This document shows positions 1-6,405 of a stretch of 6,556 nt of DNA, in pieces. A program made the position numbers and the translations under genes. Where the stretch lies: assembly GCA_001797415.1 (NCBI GenBank), contig MGPL01000053.1:2797-9352 (forward strand), in the 5' to 3' direction. This DNA is from Deltaproteobacteria bacterium GWA2_55_10 (GTDB lineage Bacteria; Desulfobacterota; GWC2-55-46). The stretch's first letter is position 1. Every line of letters starts with the position of its first letter. Under the pieces are notes generated by a model that saw only the letters and a list, made by a program, of their open reading frames with translations, searched no databases and was not told where the DNA came from.

Positions 1-1674
1 GTCCGTTATGGCCTTCACGAAGAGCTGGTCGTTCAGGTTCTTCTCCAGCCCCTTTATGAACGAGCCCGCTATCTTGATGTAATCGACCTGCATCTCCCGC
101 AGATACAGAAATGAGGTGAAACCGATGCCGAAGTCGTCGAGCGAGATGCGGCATCCTATCTCGCGCAGTCCCATTATGAACGATATCGCCCGGTCCAGGT
201 CGTATATGGAAGCAGTCTCCGTAATCTCGAAGACGATATTACGCGGGTCGATGCCAAGCTCGAAAATCCTGCCCTTGAGAAAGTAGAGGAACTCCCTGTC
301 GCCAAGCTCCTTGCCCGAGACGTTCACGCAGAAGCTCAAATCCTTGCCCGCATTTTTAAGCGATGCCTGCAGCGCGAGCGCCTTGCCGATTATCGACCTT
401 GAGATCGCGCCCACAAGGCCGAACCTCTCGGCTATTTCAATGAACGGACCGGGGAGGACGATGCTGCCGTCCTTTTCCCTCATCCTCGCGAGCACCTCGT
501 AGTGGGATACGCTGTTGTCGGAGAGCCTCATGATAGGCTGGAACCAGGGCTCGAACCTGTCCTCCTTGAGCGCAACGAGTATCCCCTCCTTGCATTTGAG
601 CCTCATGTGCATCTGCTCTATCTCGCGCTCCTCGGGGCTGTAGAAGTGGAACCTGTTCCTGCCCTGCTCCTTTGCGCGGTACATGGCGGCGTCAGCCCTC
701 GTGAGGAGCTCGGAAGTAGTATCGCCGTGCTCGGGGAAGAGCGCCACGCCGATGCTCGCGGTCAGGTGGCACGGGAAGTCCGGCTGGTAGAAGCATTCAA
801 GCCCCTTCCTTATATGCTCGGCTATCTGAACAGCCTCTACCCGGCCCACCGGAGCGAATATCGCGAACTCGTCCCCGCTGAGACGGGCCACCATGCACTC
901 CCCGTTGCTGCCGAGATGGCGGGGGATGATGTGCATCATATTGAACTGTATCAGCCTGGCTATCCTCATGAGGAACTCGTCCCCCATGCCGTGGCCGTAG
1001 GAGTCGCTTATGAACTTGAACTGGTCCATGTCGAGCAGGAAGAGCGCGCCCGGCCCCGGGTTCTCCTCTATCCAGCCGGCGAGGGAGTCTATGAAATAGC
1101 CTCTGTTGAGAAGACCGGTAACAGGGTCGTGATTCGCGAGATAGTTTATCCTCTCATGCGAGGCCTTCTTTTCAGTAACGTCCTCGAAGACCGAGAGGAA
1201 ATGGGTTATCTCGCCTGTCTCCTCTCTTATCGGCGATACCACGCCCTTGCACCAGAGGGGCGTCCCGTCCTTTTTTACATTCTTCAAGGCGCCCTGCCAG
1301 CCCTCTGATGAGAGCATCCCGCTCCATTCATGAGAGTGAGCGCCTGCCGCTGAAAACAGCTCGCCCGGCGTCCTGCCGAGCGCATCAGCCTTTGAGAAGC
1401 CGGTGGCATGCTCAAAAGACCTGTTGACGTACTCTATCTCTCCGCCCTTTCCGGATATGAAGACTATGCTGGTCGAGTGCTCGAGGACGGCGGAGAGTTT
1501 CTTGAGTTCAAACTCCGCCCTTTTCCTCTCGCTTATCTCCAGCATGAGCTCTGATTTCAGAGAGCTCATCTCGGAGATTATCCTGTCCATGTCGCTCGCG
1601 TGTGCCCCGCAGCAGCCTTCGAGCGCGCCATGCCCGCATTTAGAACCCCCGTTATCCCCGTCACTGTGGAACAT
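1..1674 (-). CDS. PAS-GGDEF-EAL cyclic-di-GMP signalling protein (C-terminus cut off by window edge)
   Basis: Read on the minus strand, this frame is open from the start codon to base 1 (558 codons, no stop), so the last part of the EAL domain is missing. Order of parts: a short N-terminus with a Cys/His cluster (C13, H15, C21, C22, H25); a charged, probably coiled helix (about 28-62); a PAS domain (about 62-168, ending in the typical FEDVTEKK); a GGDEF domain (about 176-345) with DMDQFK, SGDEF at 266-270 and ADAAMYRAKEQGRN; and an EAL domain (from about 364). The EAL signature is EVLAR (E393). N451, E483 and the DDFG pair D513/D514 are present, but the usual K-I-D motif reads K-I-A (K534, A536). 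No RxxD inhibitory site precedes SGDEF. From family knowledge, GGDEF domains make and EAL domains degrade c-di-GMP; which activity is live here is unknown. I see no membrane segment, so a cytoplasmic sensor is likely. The start is the second of two adjacent ATGs, chosen from its distance to GGAGG. Confidence 0.93.
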   Translation of the reverse strand, partial: MFHSDGDNGGSKCGHGALEGCCGAHASDMDRIISEMSSLKSELMLEISERKRAEFELKKLSAVLEHSTSIVFISGKGGEIEYVNRSFEHATGFSKADALGRTPGELFSAAGAHSHEWSGMLSSEGWQGALKNVKKDGTPLWCKGVVSPIREETGEITHFLSVFEDVTEKKASHERINYLANHDPVTGLLNRGYFIDSLAGWIEENPGPGALFLLDMDQFKFISDSYGHGMGDEFLMRIARLIQFNMMHIIPRHLGSNGECMVARLSGDEFAIFAPVGRVEAVQIAEHIRKGLECFYQPDFPCHLTASIGVALFPEHGDTTSELLTRADAAMYRAKEQGRNRFHFYSPEEREIEQMHMRLKCKEGILVALKEDRFEPWFQPIMRLSDNSVSHYEVLARMREKDGSIVLPGPFIEIAERFGLVGAISRSIIGKALALQASLKNAGKDLSFCVNVSGKELGDREFLYFLKGRIFELGIDPRNIVFEITETASIYDLDRAISFIMGLREIGCRISLDDFGIGFTSFLYLREMQVDYIKIAGSFIKGLEKNLNDQLFVKAITD

Positions 1675-1680
1675 CATAGT

Positions 1681-1685
1681 CCTCC
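1681..1685 (-). promoter_or_regulatory. Ribosome-binding site of the GGDEF-EAL gene
   Basis: On the minus strand this is GGAGG. Two in-frame ATGs follow directly, at 1677-1675 and 1674-1672. The spacing is 3 nt to the first and 6 nt to the second, which favours the second as the true start. The difference is one residue. Confidence 0.75.
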
Positions 1686-1812
1686 GGTGTGTATCGCGCT
1701 GCTTATTCCGTTGAAAAACCAAATAGACCATTTACTCCCATCAGCTTTATATCGGCAATTCTTTAAAAAATTGAATAAAATTTTAAGGAAACCTTTAGTC
1801 TCCAGCCTCATT
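1686..1812. promoter_or_regulatory. AT-rich divergent promoter region
   Basis: This AT-rich stretch between two divergent genes must hold promoters for both, but no consensus pair stands out. On the plus strand, TTGAAT (1771-1776) lies 17 nt before TTTAGT (1794-1799), a weak sigma70-like match. GATAAT (1816-1821), inside the adjacent hairpin, also resembles a -10 box. On the minus strand, TATAAA (complement of 1746-1751) could serve as a -10 for the GGDEF-EAL gene, with only a poor -35. No tRNA or protein-coding ORF is visible here. The promoter assignments are inference; the AT-richness and divergent layout are seen directly. Confidence 0.4.
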
Positions 1813-1844
1813 CCCGATAATCTGATAGAGTAGATTTTATCGGG
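1813..1844 (+). promoter_or_regulatory. Bulged inverted repeat just upstream of the phosphoketolase RBS
   Basis: CCCGATAA (1813-1820) pairs with TTATCGGG (1837-1844). Inside it, TCT (1821-1823) pairs with AGA (1832-1834) if two T residues bulge, leaving an 8-nt loop. The repeat ends 5 nt before AGGAGG (1850-1855). It could be an operator for a dimeric repressor or a 5'-leader hairpin affecting translation or mRNA stability. It is not a terminator, because no U-run follows it. The pairing is seen; the function is inference. Confidence 0.55.
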
Positions 1845-1849
1845 CGGTG

Positions 1850-1855
1850 AGGAGG
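1850..1855 (+). promoter_or_regulatory. Ribosome-binding site that fixes the phosphoketolase start
   Basis: AGGAGG is followed by a 6-nt spacer (ATTAGC) and ATG at 1862. The same frame opens earlier with GTG at 1847, but that codon would place the Shine-Dalgarno sequence inside the coding region, so 1862 is the better start. Confidence 0.85.
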
Positions 1856-1861
1856 ATTAGC

Positions 1862-4261
1862 ATGAAACAGAGAAAAGGGTCAGAGCATGGCAAGGGTGAT
1901 ACCGGGCTCTCGGCAGCCGAGAGGTACTTCAGGGCGGTAAACTACCTTTCAGCAGCCCAGGTCTATCTAAAGGACAACCCTCTCCTTGAGGAGCCGCTCA
2001 AGGCTGAGCACATAAAGGAGCGGCTCCTGGGCCACTGGGGCACGGCCCCTGGCATAAACCTCACCCACCTTCATTTAAACAGGCTGATATTGAAGACAGG
2101 GGCGAGCATACTCTTTGTTACCGGCCCTGGTCACGGGGCAGCCGCAAACCTCTCGAACATGTATTTGGACGGCTCGCTCTCAGAATTCTATCCGGAGCTC
2201 AGTCTTGACAGGGAAGGGCTTCGAACGTTCATAAAATGGTTCTCTTGGCCTGATAAGTTCCCAAGCCACCTGAACCCCGCGCTACCCGGCGTAATACACG
2301 AAGGCGGCGAGCTGGGCTACGCCCTTGCGACATCGTACGGAACCGTGCTGGACAACCCGGAGCTTATAGCGGTCTGCCTTGTCGGCGACGGCGAGGCAGA
2401 GACAGGCCCCACTGCCGGCGCCTGGCACTCGAACAAGTTCATAAACCCTGCTACGGACGGGGCTGTCCTTCCCATACTCCACCTTAACGGCTTCAAGATC
2501 TCCTCCCCTACGATATTCGGCACAATGACGGACGAGGAGCTTATCTCCCTTTTCACCGGGTACGGACACGGGGTCGAGATAGTGTCAAACGGGCCTGATG
2601 TCCACAATGATTACGACGCTGCCCTGGAGAGGGCGCTTTCGAAGATACGGGAGCTTCAGAAGGCGTCTCGGGACGGCAGGATGCCCCAGAGGCCGCAATG
2701 GCCCATGATAATCCTGAAAACTCCGAAGGGCTGGACAGGCCCTCAAAAGATAGACGGCAAGATGATAGAGGGCTCGTTCAGGTCGCACCAGGTGCCTGCG
2801 AAAGACTTGAAGACAAACCCGGCTCACCTCAAGGTTGTCGAGGAATGGCTCCGCTCGTACAGGCCCTGGGAGCTCTTTGACGCTGAAGGCAGGCCTCTTG
2901 ACGACATCCTTTCACAGTGCCCGGAAGGGGATCTGCGGATGTCCATGAACCCGCACAGCTTCGGAGGCGAAAAGAGGGTGCCGCTCAAGCTCCCCGCGCT
3001 CGACGAGCATTGGGTGGATATAAAGGCCAGGGGCGCGAAAGAGGCGAGCGCAATGGAGGCGCTCGGCCGTTATTTCAAGGAATTGATGGTCCAGAACCGC
3101 TTGGAGCGGAACTTCAGGATAGTCTGCCCAGACGAGCTGGAATCAAACAGGCTCGAGGCCGTACTCGATATCACAAACCGCCAGTACGTCTGGCCGGTGC
3201 CGCCGGGGTCTGAAAAGATAGGCCCCGAAGGCATGGTGCTGGAGGTCTTGAGCGAGCACAACTGCCTCGGCTGGCTCGAAGGCTATCTGCTTACGGGCAG
3301 GCACGGCGTATTCCCCTGCTACGAAGCTTTCCTGCAGATTGTCGACGGAATGGCAAATCAGTATTCGAAGTTCTTGAAATCCGCGCTCGAGGTGTCCTGG
3401 AGAAAGCCGATATCGTCTCTTAACTTCATACTCACCTCAGAGGCATGGCGACAGGAGCACAACGGATATTCCCACCAGGGGCCCGGCTTCATAAACAACC
3501 TCCTTACGAAAAAAGGCTACATATACCGCATATACCTGCCGCCGGACGCAAACACGCTCCTTTGCACGATGAAGAACGCCCTTGCCTCGGTCGACCAGAT
3601 AAACCTGGTGATCGCGAGCAAGCAGCCGATGGTGCAGTGGCTTACCATGTCGGAAGCCATTGAGAACTGCAGGGCAGGCATCGGCATCTGGGAATGGGCG
3701 TCGACCAACAACGGCGAGGACCCGGAGCTTGTATTCGCTTCGAGCGGGAACAACCTCACGCTCGAATCCATGGCAGCTGCGCAGATATTGAGGGAAGAGG
3801 CCCCTCTTTGGCGCATCCGCACGGTGAACGTAATAGACATACTCGTCCTCGGCATACCGCAGAAATATCCCGGCGGCCTCGACGAGCCAAGGTTCCAGCG
3901 GATATTCCCGCTTGGCTGCCCGGTGATATTCAACTTTCACGGCTACACGGCGGCCATAAAGCAGCTCGTATGGGAGAGGCCTGAGAACGACAGGTTCCTC
4001 ATAAACGGATACAGGGAGGAAGGCACGACTACTACGCCCTTTGACATGCACGTGCGCAACCGGACCAGCAGGTATCACCTCGTCATTCAGGCGGCGGAGA
4101 GGGTGGCGGCCTTCAACCCGGCCAGGGCAGCGGCAGCCGAACGGCTTATAATGAAATATTCCAAAAAGCTTCTGGACCACAGGGCCTATATCGACCAGTA
4201 CGGGGTCGACCCGCCGGAAATACTGAACTGGAAATGGCAGCCCGACGGGGGCAGGAGGTAA
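1862..4261 (+). CDS. xfp: Xylulose-5-phosphate/fructose-6-phosphate phosphoketolase
   Basis: A thiamine-diphosphate enzyme that cleaves xylulose-5-P (and often fructose-6-P) with phosphate to acetyl-phosphate plus glyceraldehyde-3-P (or erythrose-4-P); cytoplasmic. The 799-residue protein is full length for the family (about 800-825) and matches it throughout. Visible landmarks: GHWGT (H58), GPGHG (H91), FPSH (H136), IHEGGELGYA (from 145), the cofactor motif GDGEAETG (175-182), HLNGFKISSPT, FRSHQVP (H309), LSEHN with E465 at the expected cofactor-activating glutamate, TGRHG, WRQEHNGYSHQGPG (H533, N534, H538) and YLPPDANTLL. All histidines I recall as catalytic in the Bifidobacterium enzyme have counterparts. 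The three regions (N-terminal PP, central Pyr, C-terminal domain) are in normal order. The gene stands alone after a divergent promoter region, and no convincing terminator follows. Whether it prefers xylulose-5-P or fructose-6-P cannot be read from sequence by eye. Confidence 0.97.
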   Translation: MKQRKGSEHGKGDTGLSAAERYFRAVNYLSAAQVYLKDNPLLEEPLKAEHIKERLLGHWGTAPGINLTHLHLNRLILKTGASILFVTGPGHGAAANLSNMYLDGSLSEFYPELSLDREGLRTFIKWFSWPDKFPSHLNPALPGVIHEGGELGYALATSYGTVLDNPELIAVCLVGDGEAETGPTAGAWHSNKFINPATDGAVLPILHLNGFKISSPTIFGTMTDEELISLFTGYGHGVEIVSNGPDVHNDYDAALERALSKIRELQKASRDGRMPQRPQWPMIILKTPKGWTGPQKIDGKMIEGSFRSHQVPAKDLKTNPAHLKVVEEWLRSYRPWELFDAEGRPLDDILSQCPEGDLRMSMNPHSFGGEKRVPLKLPALDEHWVDIKARGAKEASAMEALGRYFKELMVQNRLERNFRIVCPDELESNRLEAVLDITNRQYVWPVPPGSEKIGPEGMVLEVLSEHNCLGWLEGYLLTGRHGVFPCYEAFLQIVDGMANQYSKFLKSALEVSWRKPISSLNFILTSEAWRQEHNGYSHQGPGFINNLLTKKGYIYRIYLPPDANTLLCTMKNALASVDQINLVIASKQPMVQWLTMSEAIENCRAGIGIWEWASTNNGEDPELVFASSGNNLTLESMAAAQILREEAPLWRIRTVNVIDILVLGIPQKYPGGLDEPRFQRIFPLGCPVIFNFHGYTAAIKQLVWERPENDRFLINGYREEGTTTTPFDMHVRNRTSRYHLVIQAAERVAAFNPARAAAAERLIMKYSKKLLDHRAYIDQYGVDPPEILNWKWQPDGGRR

Positions 4262-4327
4262 GAGAAGCCCCTGTCCGTTGACTTATCAGGATACCGATAT
4301 AGAATCTAACCAGAACATCTAACAGCA

Positions 4328-4476
4328 TGTTGAAAAAATCCGTCCATGGCTTTTTCAACAACGGCTTGTCCGAAGTGAATTCGGTCAAGCCTCACAAATT
4401 GCTCGACTTTCAAGTCTCGCAATTTGGCAATCCATCCATGGATTGCTTGGCAGGTTGTTTTTTCGACAACCTGCCA
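4328..4476. repeat. Array of five consecutive inverted repeats (hairpin cluster)
   Basis: Five stem-loops follow each other almost without gaps. (1) TGTTGAAAAA 4328-4337 with TTTTTCAACA 4351-4360, 10 bp perfect. (2) GGCTTGTCCGAA 4363-4374 with TTCGGTCAAGCC 4380-4391, 12 bp with one mismatch. (3) CAAATTGC 4395-4402 with GCAATTTG 4419-4426, plus inner GACTT 4405-4409 with AAGTC 4412-4416. (4) GCAATCCAT 4427-4435 with ATGGATTGC 4438-4446, 9 bp and a 2-nt loop. (5) TGGCAGGTTGT 4448-4458 with ACAACCTGCCA 4466-4476, 11 bp perfect. Hairpins 1 and 4 share a near-identical 13-mer containing TCCATGG (4337-4349 and 4429-4441). None is followed by a U-run, so these are not standard terminators. Likely a dispersed palindromic intergenic repeat or a small non-autonomous element; a structured RNA is possible. 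The flanking 4262-4327 shows nothing recognisable. Confidence 0.8.
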
Positions 4477-4546
4477 GATCACGCCGTTAACCAGGCCTGT
4501 TCCAGGCCAGCCGCAGACAAATTTCCGGACCAACTCATAAGAACGG

Positions 4547-4561
4547 CGCGCCTGAGGCGCG
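4547..4561 (+). promoter_or_regulatory. Short GC-rich hairpin ahead of treZ
   Basis: CGCGCC (4547-4552) and GGCGCG (4556-4561) flank a TGA loop, ending 14 nt before the treZ ATG. The nearest purine-rich Shine-Dalgarno-like bases (GAGG, 4554-4557) are inside this hairpin and 18 nt from the start, so treZ lacks an obvious free ribosome-binding site. The hairpin may limit initiation, or initiation may be leaderless or coupled. The rest of 4477-4575 shows only a weak 6-bp repeat (GGCCTG 4494-4499 with CAGGCC 4503-4508). Confidence 0.35.
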
Positions 4562-4575
4562 GCCGCCTTAACTGG

Positions 4576-6405
4576 ATGAAAACAGGAGCCTTTCTCGAAG
4601 AAGGGACCATTTGGTTCAGAGTCTGGGCGCCGAAAGCCGGAGAGGTCAAGCTCGTAATATCAGCACCCGGGCCTTCTCGCATCATCAAGATGAACAGAGA
4701 AGACTTCGGGTATTGGAGCGTCTCGTATTCAGAGGCAGGCGCAGGGGCGAGATATGCCTTTCTCGTTGACGGCGTGGAGAGGGCAGACCCGGCATCGCAT
4801 TTTCAGCCGCTCGGGGTGGAAGGGCCTTCCGAATGTGTCGACCATTGCGCCTTCCTCTGGAATGACGGCGGATGGGAGGGCATCGAGCCTGCCCAAATGG
4901 TCATCTACGAGATACATGCCGGCGCGTTTACGCCGGAAGGAGACCTCGACGCGATAATCCCGAGGCTCGACGACCTTCGCGACCTCGGCGTGAACGCCAT
5001 CGAGCTCATGCCGGTCGCCCAGTTCCCTGGAAGCAGGAACTGGGGATATGACGGAGTCTTTCCCTTCAGCGTGCAAAATACTTACGGCGGGCCCGACGCG
5101 CTCAAGAGACTCGTGAACGCGTGCCACAGGACCGGCATCTCGGTGATTCTCGATGTCGTCTATAACCACTTCGGCCCTGAAGGCAACTACATCTCCGAAT
5201 TCGGGCCGTATCTTAACGACAGATACAAGACGCCCTGGGGCGCGGCATTGAACTTCGACGGCCCCCAGAGCGACCATGTAAGGGACTTCTTCATAGAGAA
5301 CGCGCTACACTGGTTCGAAAACTACCATCTCGACGGCCTCAGGCTCGACGCGGTGCACGCGATAATCGACATGAGCGCAAACCCGTTCCTCAAGGAGCTC
5401 AAAAAAAAGATCGCGAGGCACTCTTTCGAAAAGGGCCGTACGTTCTATCTCTTTGCCGAATCCGACCTCAACGACACAAAGGTCGTATGCTCCGGTGAGT
5501 ACGCATACGGGCTTGACGCCCTCTGGTGCGACGACTTCCACCACTCGGTCCACGCGCTCATGACCGGAGAGCGCGAGGGCTACTACGCCGACTTCGGCAG
5601 GGCCTCTGACCTGGTAAAGTCCTTAAGAGACGGATATGTCTACACCGGGCAGTATTCGGCTTACAGGGAAAGGAGCTTCGGCTCGCCTTCGGCTCATATT
5701 CCCAGGGAGCGCTTCATAGTCTTTACTCAAAACCATGACCAGACAGGGAACAGGCTCCTGGGCGAGAGGCTCTCTAACCTCACATCCTTTGAGGGGCTCA
5801 AGCTCTCAGCAGGCATTCTCCTTCTTTCGCCGTATATTCCCCTTCTTTTCATGGGCGAGGAGTACGGCGAAGAAGCGCCTTTTCTCTATTTCGTCAGCCA
5901 CAGCGACAAGGGCCTTACTGACGCGATAAGGGAGGGGCGGAAAAGGGAGTTCGCGGAATTTAACTGGAAGGCCGAGCCTCCTGCCCCTGAAAGGCCGGAG
6001 ACATTCCGATCATCAAAGATAAACTGGAACTCAAGGCTGGAAGGCAGGAACAATATACTCCTCAACCTGTACAGGACACTCATCCGTATCAGACGAGAGG
6101 TAAGATCGCTCGATATGTCGGGAGGCGGCATCGTCGATTCATGGTGTCTGGAAGATGAAAGAGTCGTCTTACTTTCAAGGCAGACGGAAGGGGGCGGCGC
6201 ATTCGCCGCGTTTAATTTCAACAAGAACGCCGTGCGCGTCAATTACCCTCTGCCGCAGGGCAGATGGGCGCTCGCGCTTGATTCATCAGGCGCAGAATGG
6301 GACGGGCCGGGCTCCATCCTGCCCGGAGTTTCCGGAACAGAACAGGAAATCGAGCTTAACCCTTTAAGCTTCGCCCTTTACCTCAAGGAACGGTCCTTTG
6401 GATAA
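4576..6405 (+). CDS. treZ: Malto-oligosyltrehalose trehalohydrolase (GH13)
   Basis: Hydrolyses the alpha-1,4 bond next to the terminal trehalose unit of maltooligosyl-trehalose, releasing trehalose; second step of the TreY-TreZ route from glycogen or maltodextrin. The 609-residue length is normal. An N-terminal CBM48-like beta domain (about 8-90, with WFRVWAPKAGEVKL) precedes the GH13 barrel: IYEIHAGAFTPEG (from 110), ELMPVAQFPGSRNWGYDG (143-160), DVVYNH (193-198), GLRLDAVH with nucleophile D258, AESDLND with acid/base E295, and NHDQTGNR with D388. FMGEEYGEEAPFLYFVSH (from 425) and AIREGRKREF are hallmarks of TreZ rather than branching enzyme. A small C-terminal beta domain ends the protein. 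ATG 4576 is chosen because MKTGAFLEEGTIWFRVWAP matches the family N-terminus. The frame stays open upstream to 4327, but that stretch is the hairpin array and would add a non-homologous 83 residues. The 3' end overlaps the next gene, implying co-translation. Confidence 0.95.
   Translation: MKTGAFLEEGTIWFRVWAPKAGEVKLVISAPGPSRIIKMNREDFGYWSVSYSEAGAGARYAFLVDGVERADPASHFQPLGVEGPSECVDHCAFLWNDGGWEGIEPAQMVIYEIHAGAFTPEGDLDAIIPRLDDLRDLGVNAIELMPVAQFPGSRNWGYDGVFPFSVQNTYGGPDALKRLVNACHRTGISVILDVVYNHFGPEGNYISEFGPYLNDRYKTPWGAALNFDGPQSDHVRDFFIENALHWFENYHLDGLRLDAVHAIIDMSANPFLKELKKKIARHSFEKGRTFYLFAESDLNDTKVVCSGEYAYGLDALWCDDFHHSVHALMTGEREGYYADFGRASDLVKSLRDGYVYTGQYSAYRERSFGSPSAHIPRERFIVFTQNHDQTGNRLLGERLSNLTSFEGLKLSAGILLLSPYIPLLFMGEEYGEEAPFLYFVSHSDKGLTDAIREGRKREFAEFNWKAEPPAPERPETFRSSKINWNSRLEGRNNILLNLYRTLIRIRREVRSLDMSGGGIVDSWCLEDERVVLLSRQTEGGGAFAAFNFNKNAVRVNYPLPQGRWALALDSSGAEWDGPGSILPGVSGTEQEIELNPLSFALYLKERSFG
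6385..6389 (+). promoter_or_regulatory. Ribosome-binding site supporting the TTG start of the GH57-type gene
   Basis: AAGGA inside the last codons of treZ lies 8 nt before the TTG at 6398. No ATG or GTG in the right frame lies nearby, so this site supports TTG as the initiator. Confidence 0.65.

Noticed and set aside
502..1308. Long plus-strand open frame (268 codons)
   Set aside because: It lies antisense to the GGDEF-EAL gene, whose minus-strand translation has clear PAS, GGDEF and EAL motifs; the plus-strand translation shows no recognisable family.
3437..4180. Long minus-strand open frame (247 codons)
   Set aside because: Antisense to the strongly conserved phosphoketolase C-terminal half; a GC-bias shadow with no family resemblance.
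4328..4360. Rho-independent terminator for phosphoketolase
   Set aside because: The stem is AT-rich with a 13-nt loop, and no U-run follows the 3' arm; the other hairpins in the array also lack a following U-run.
4328..4476. CRISPR array or integron attC site
   Set aside because: There is no regular repeat-spacer spacing with identical repeats, no cas or integrase gene, and the five stems differ in sequence.
4306..4533. Minus-strand 75-codon open frame over the hairpin array
   Set aside because: Almost entirely made of the inverted repeats, with no convincing RBS; more likely repeat-derived than a gene.
4576..6405. Glycogen branching enzyme (GlgB) for this GH13 gene
   Set aside because: The GEEYGEEAPFLYFVSH and AIREGRKREF segments, the MKTGA-type N-terminus and the length of about 609 fit TreZ better than GlgB.
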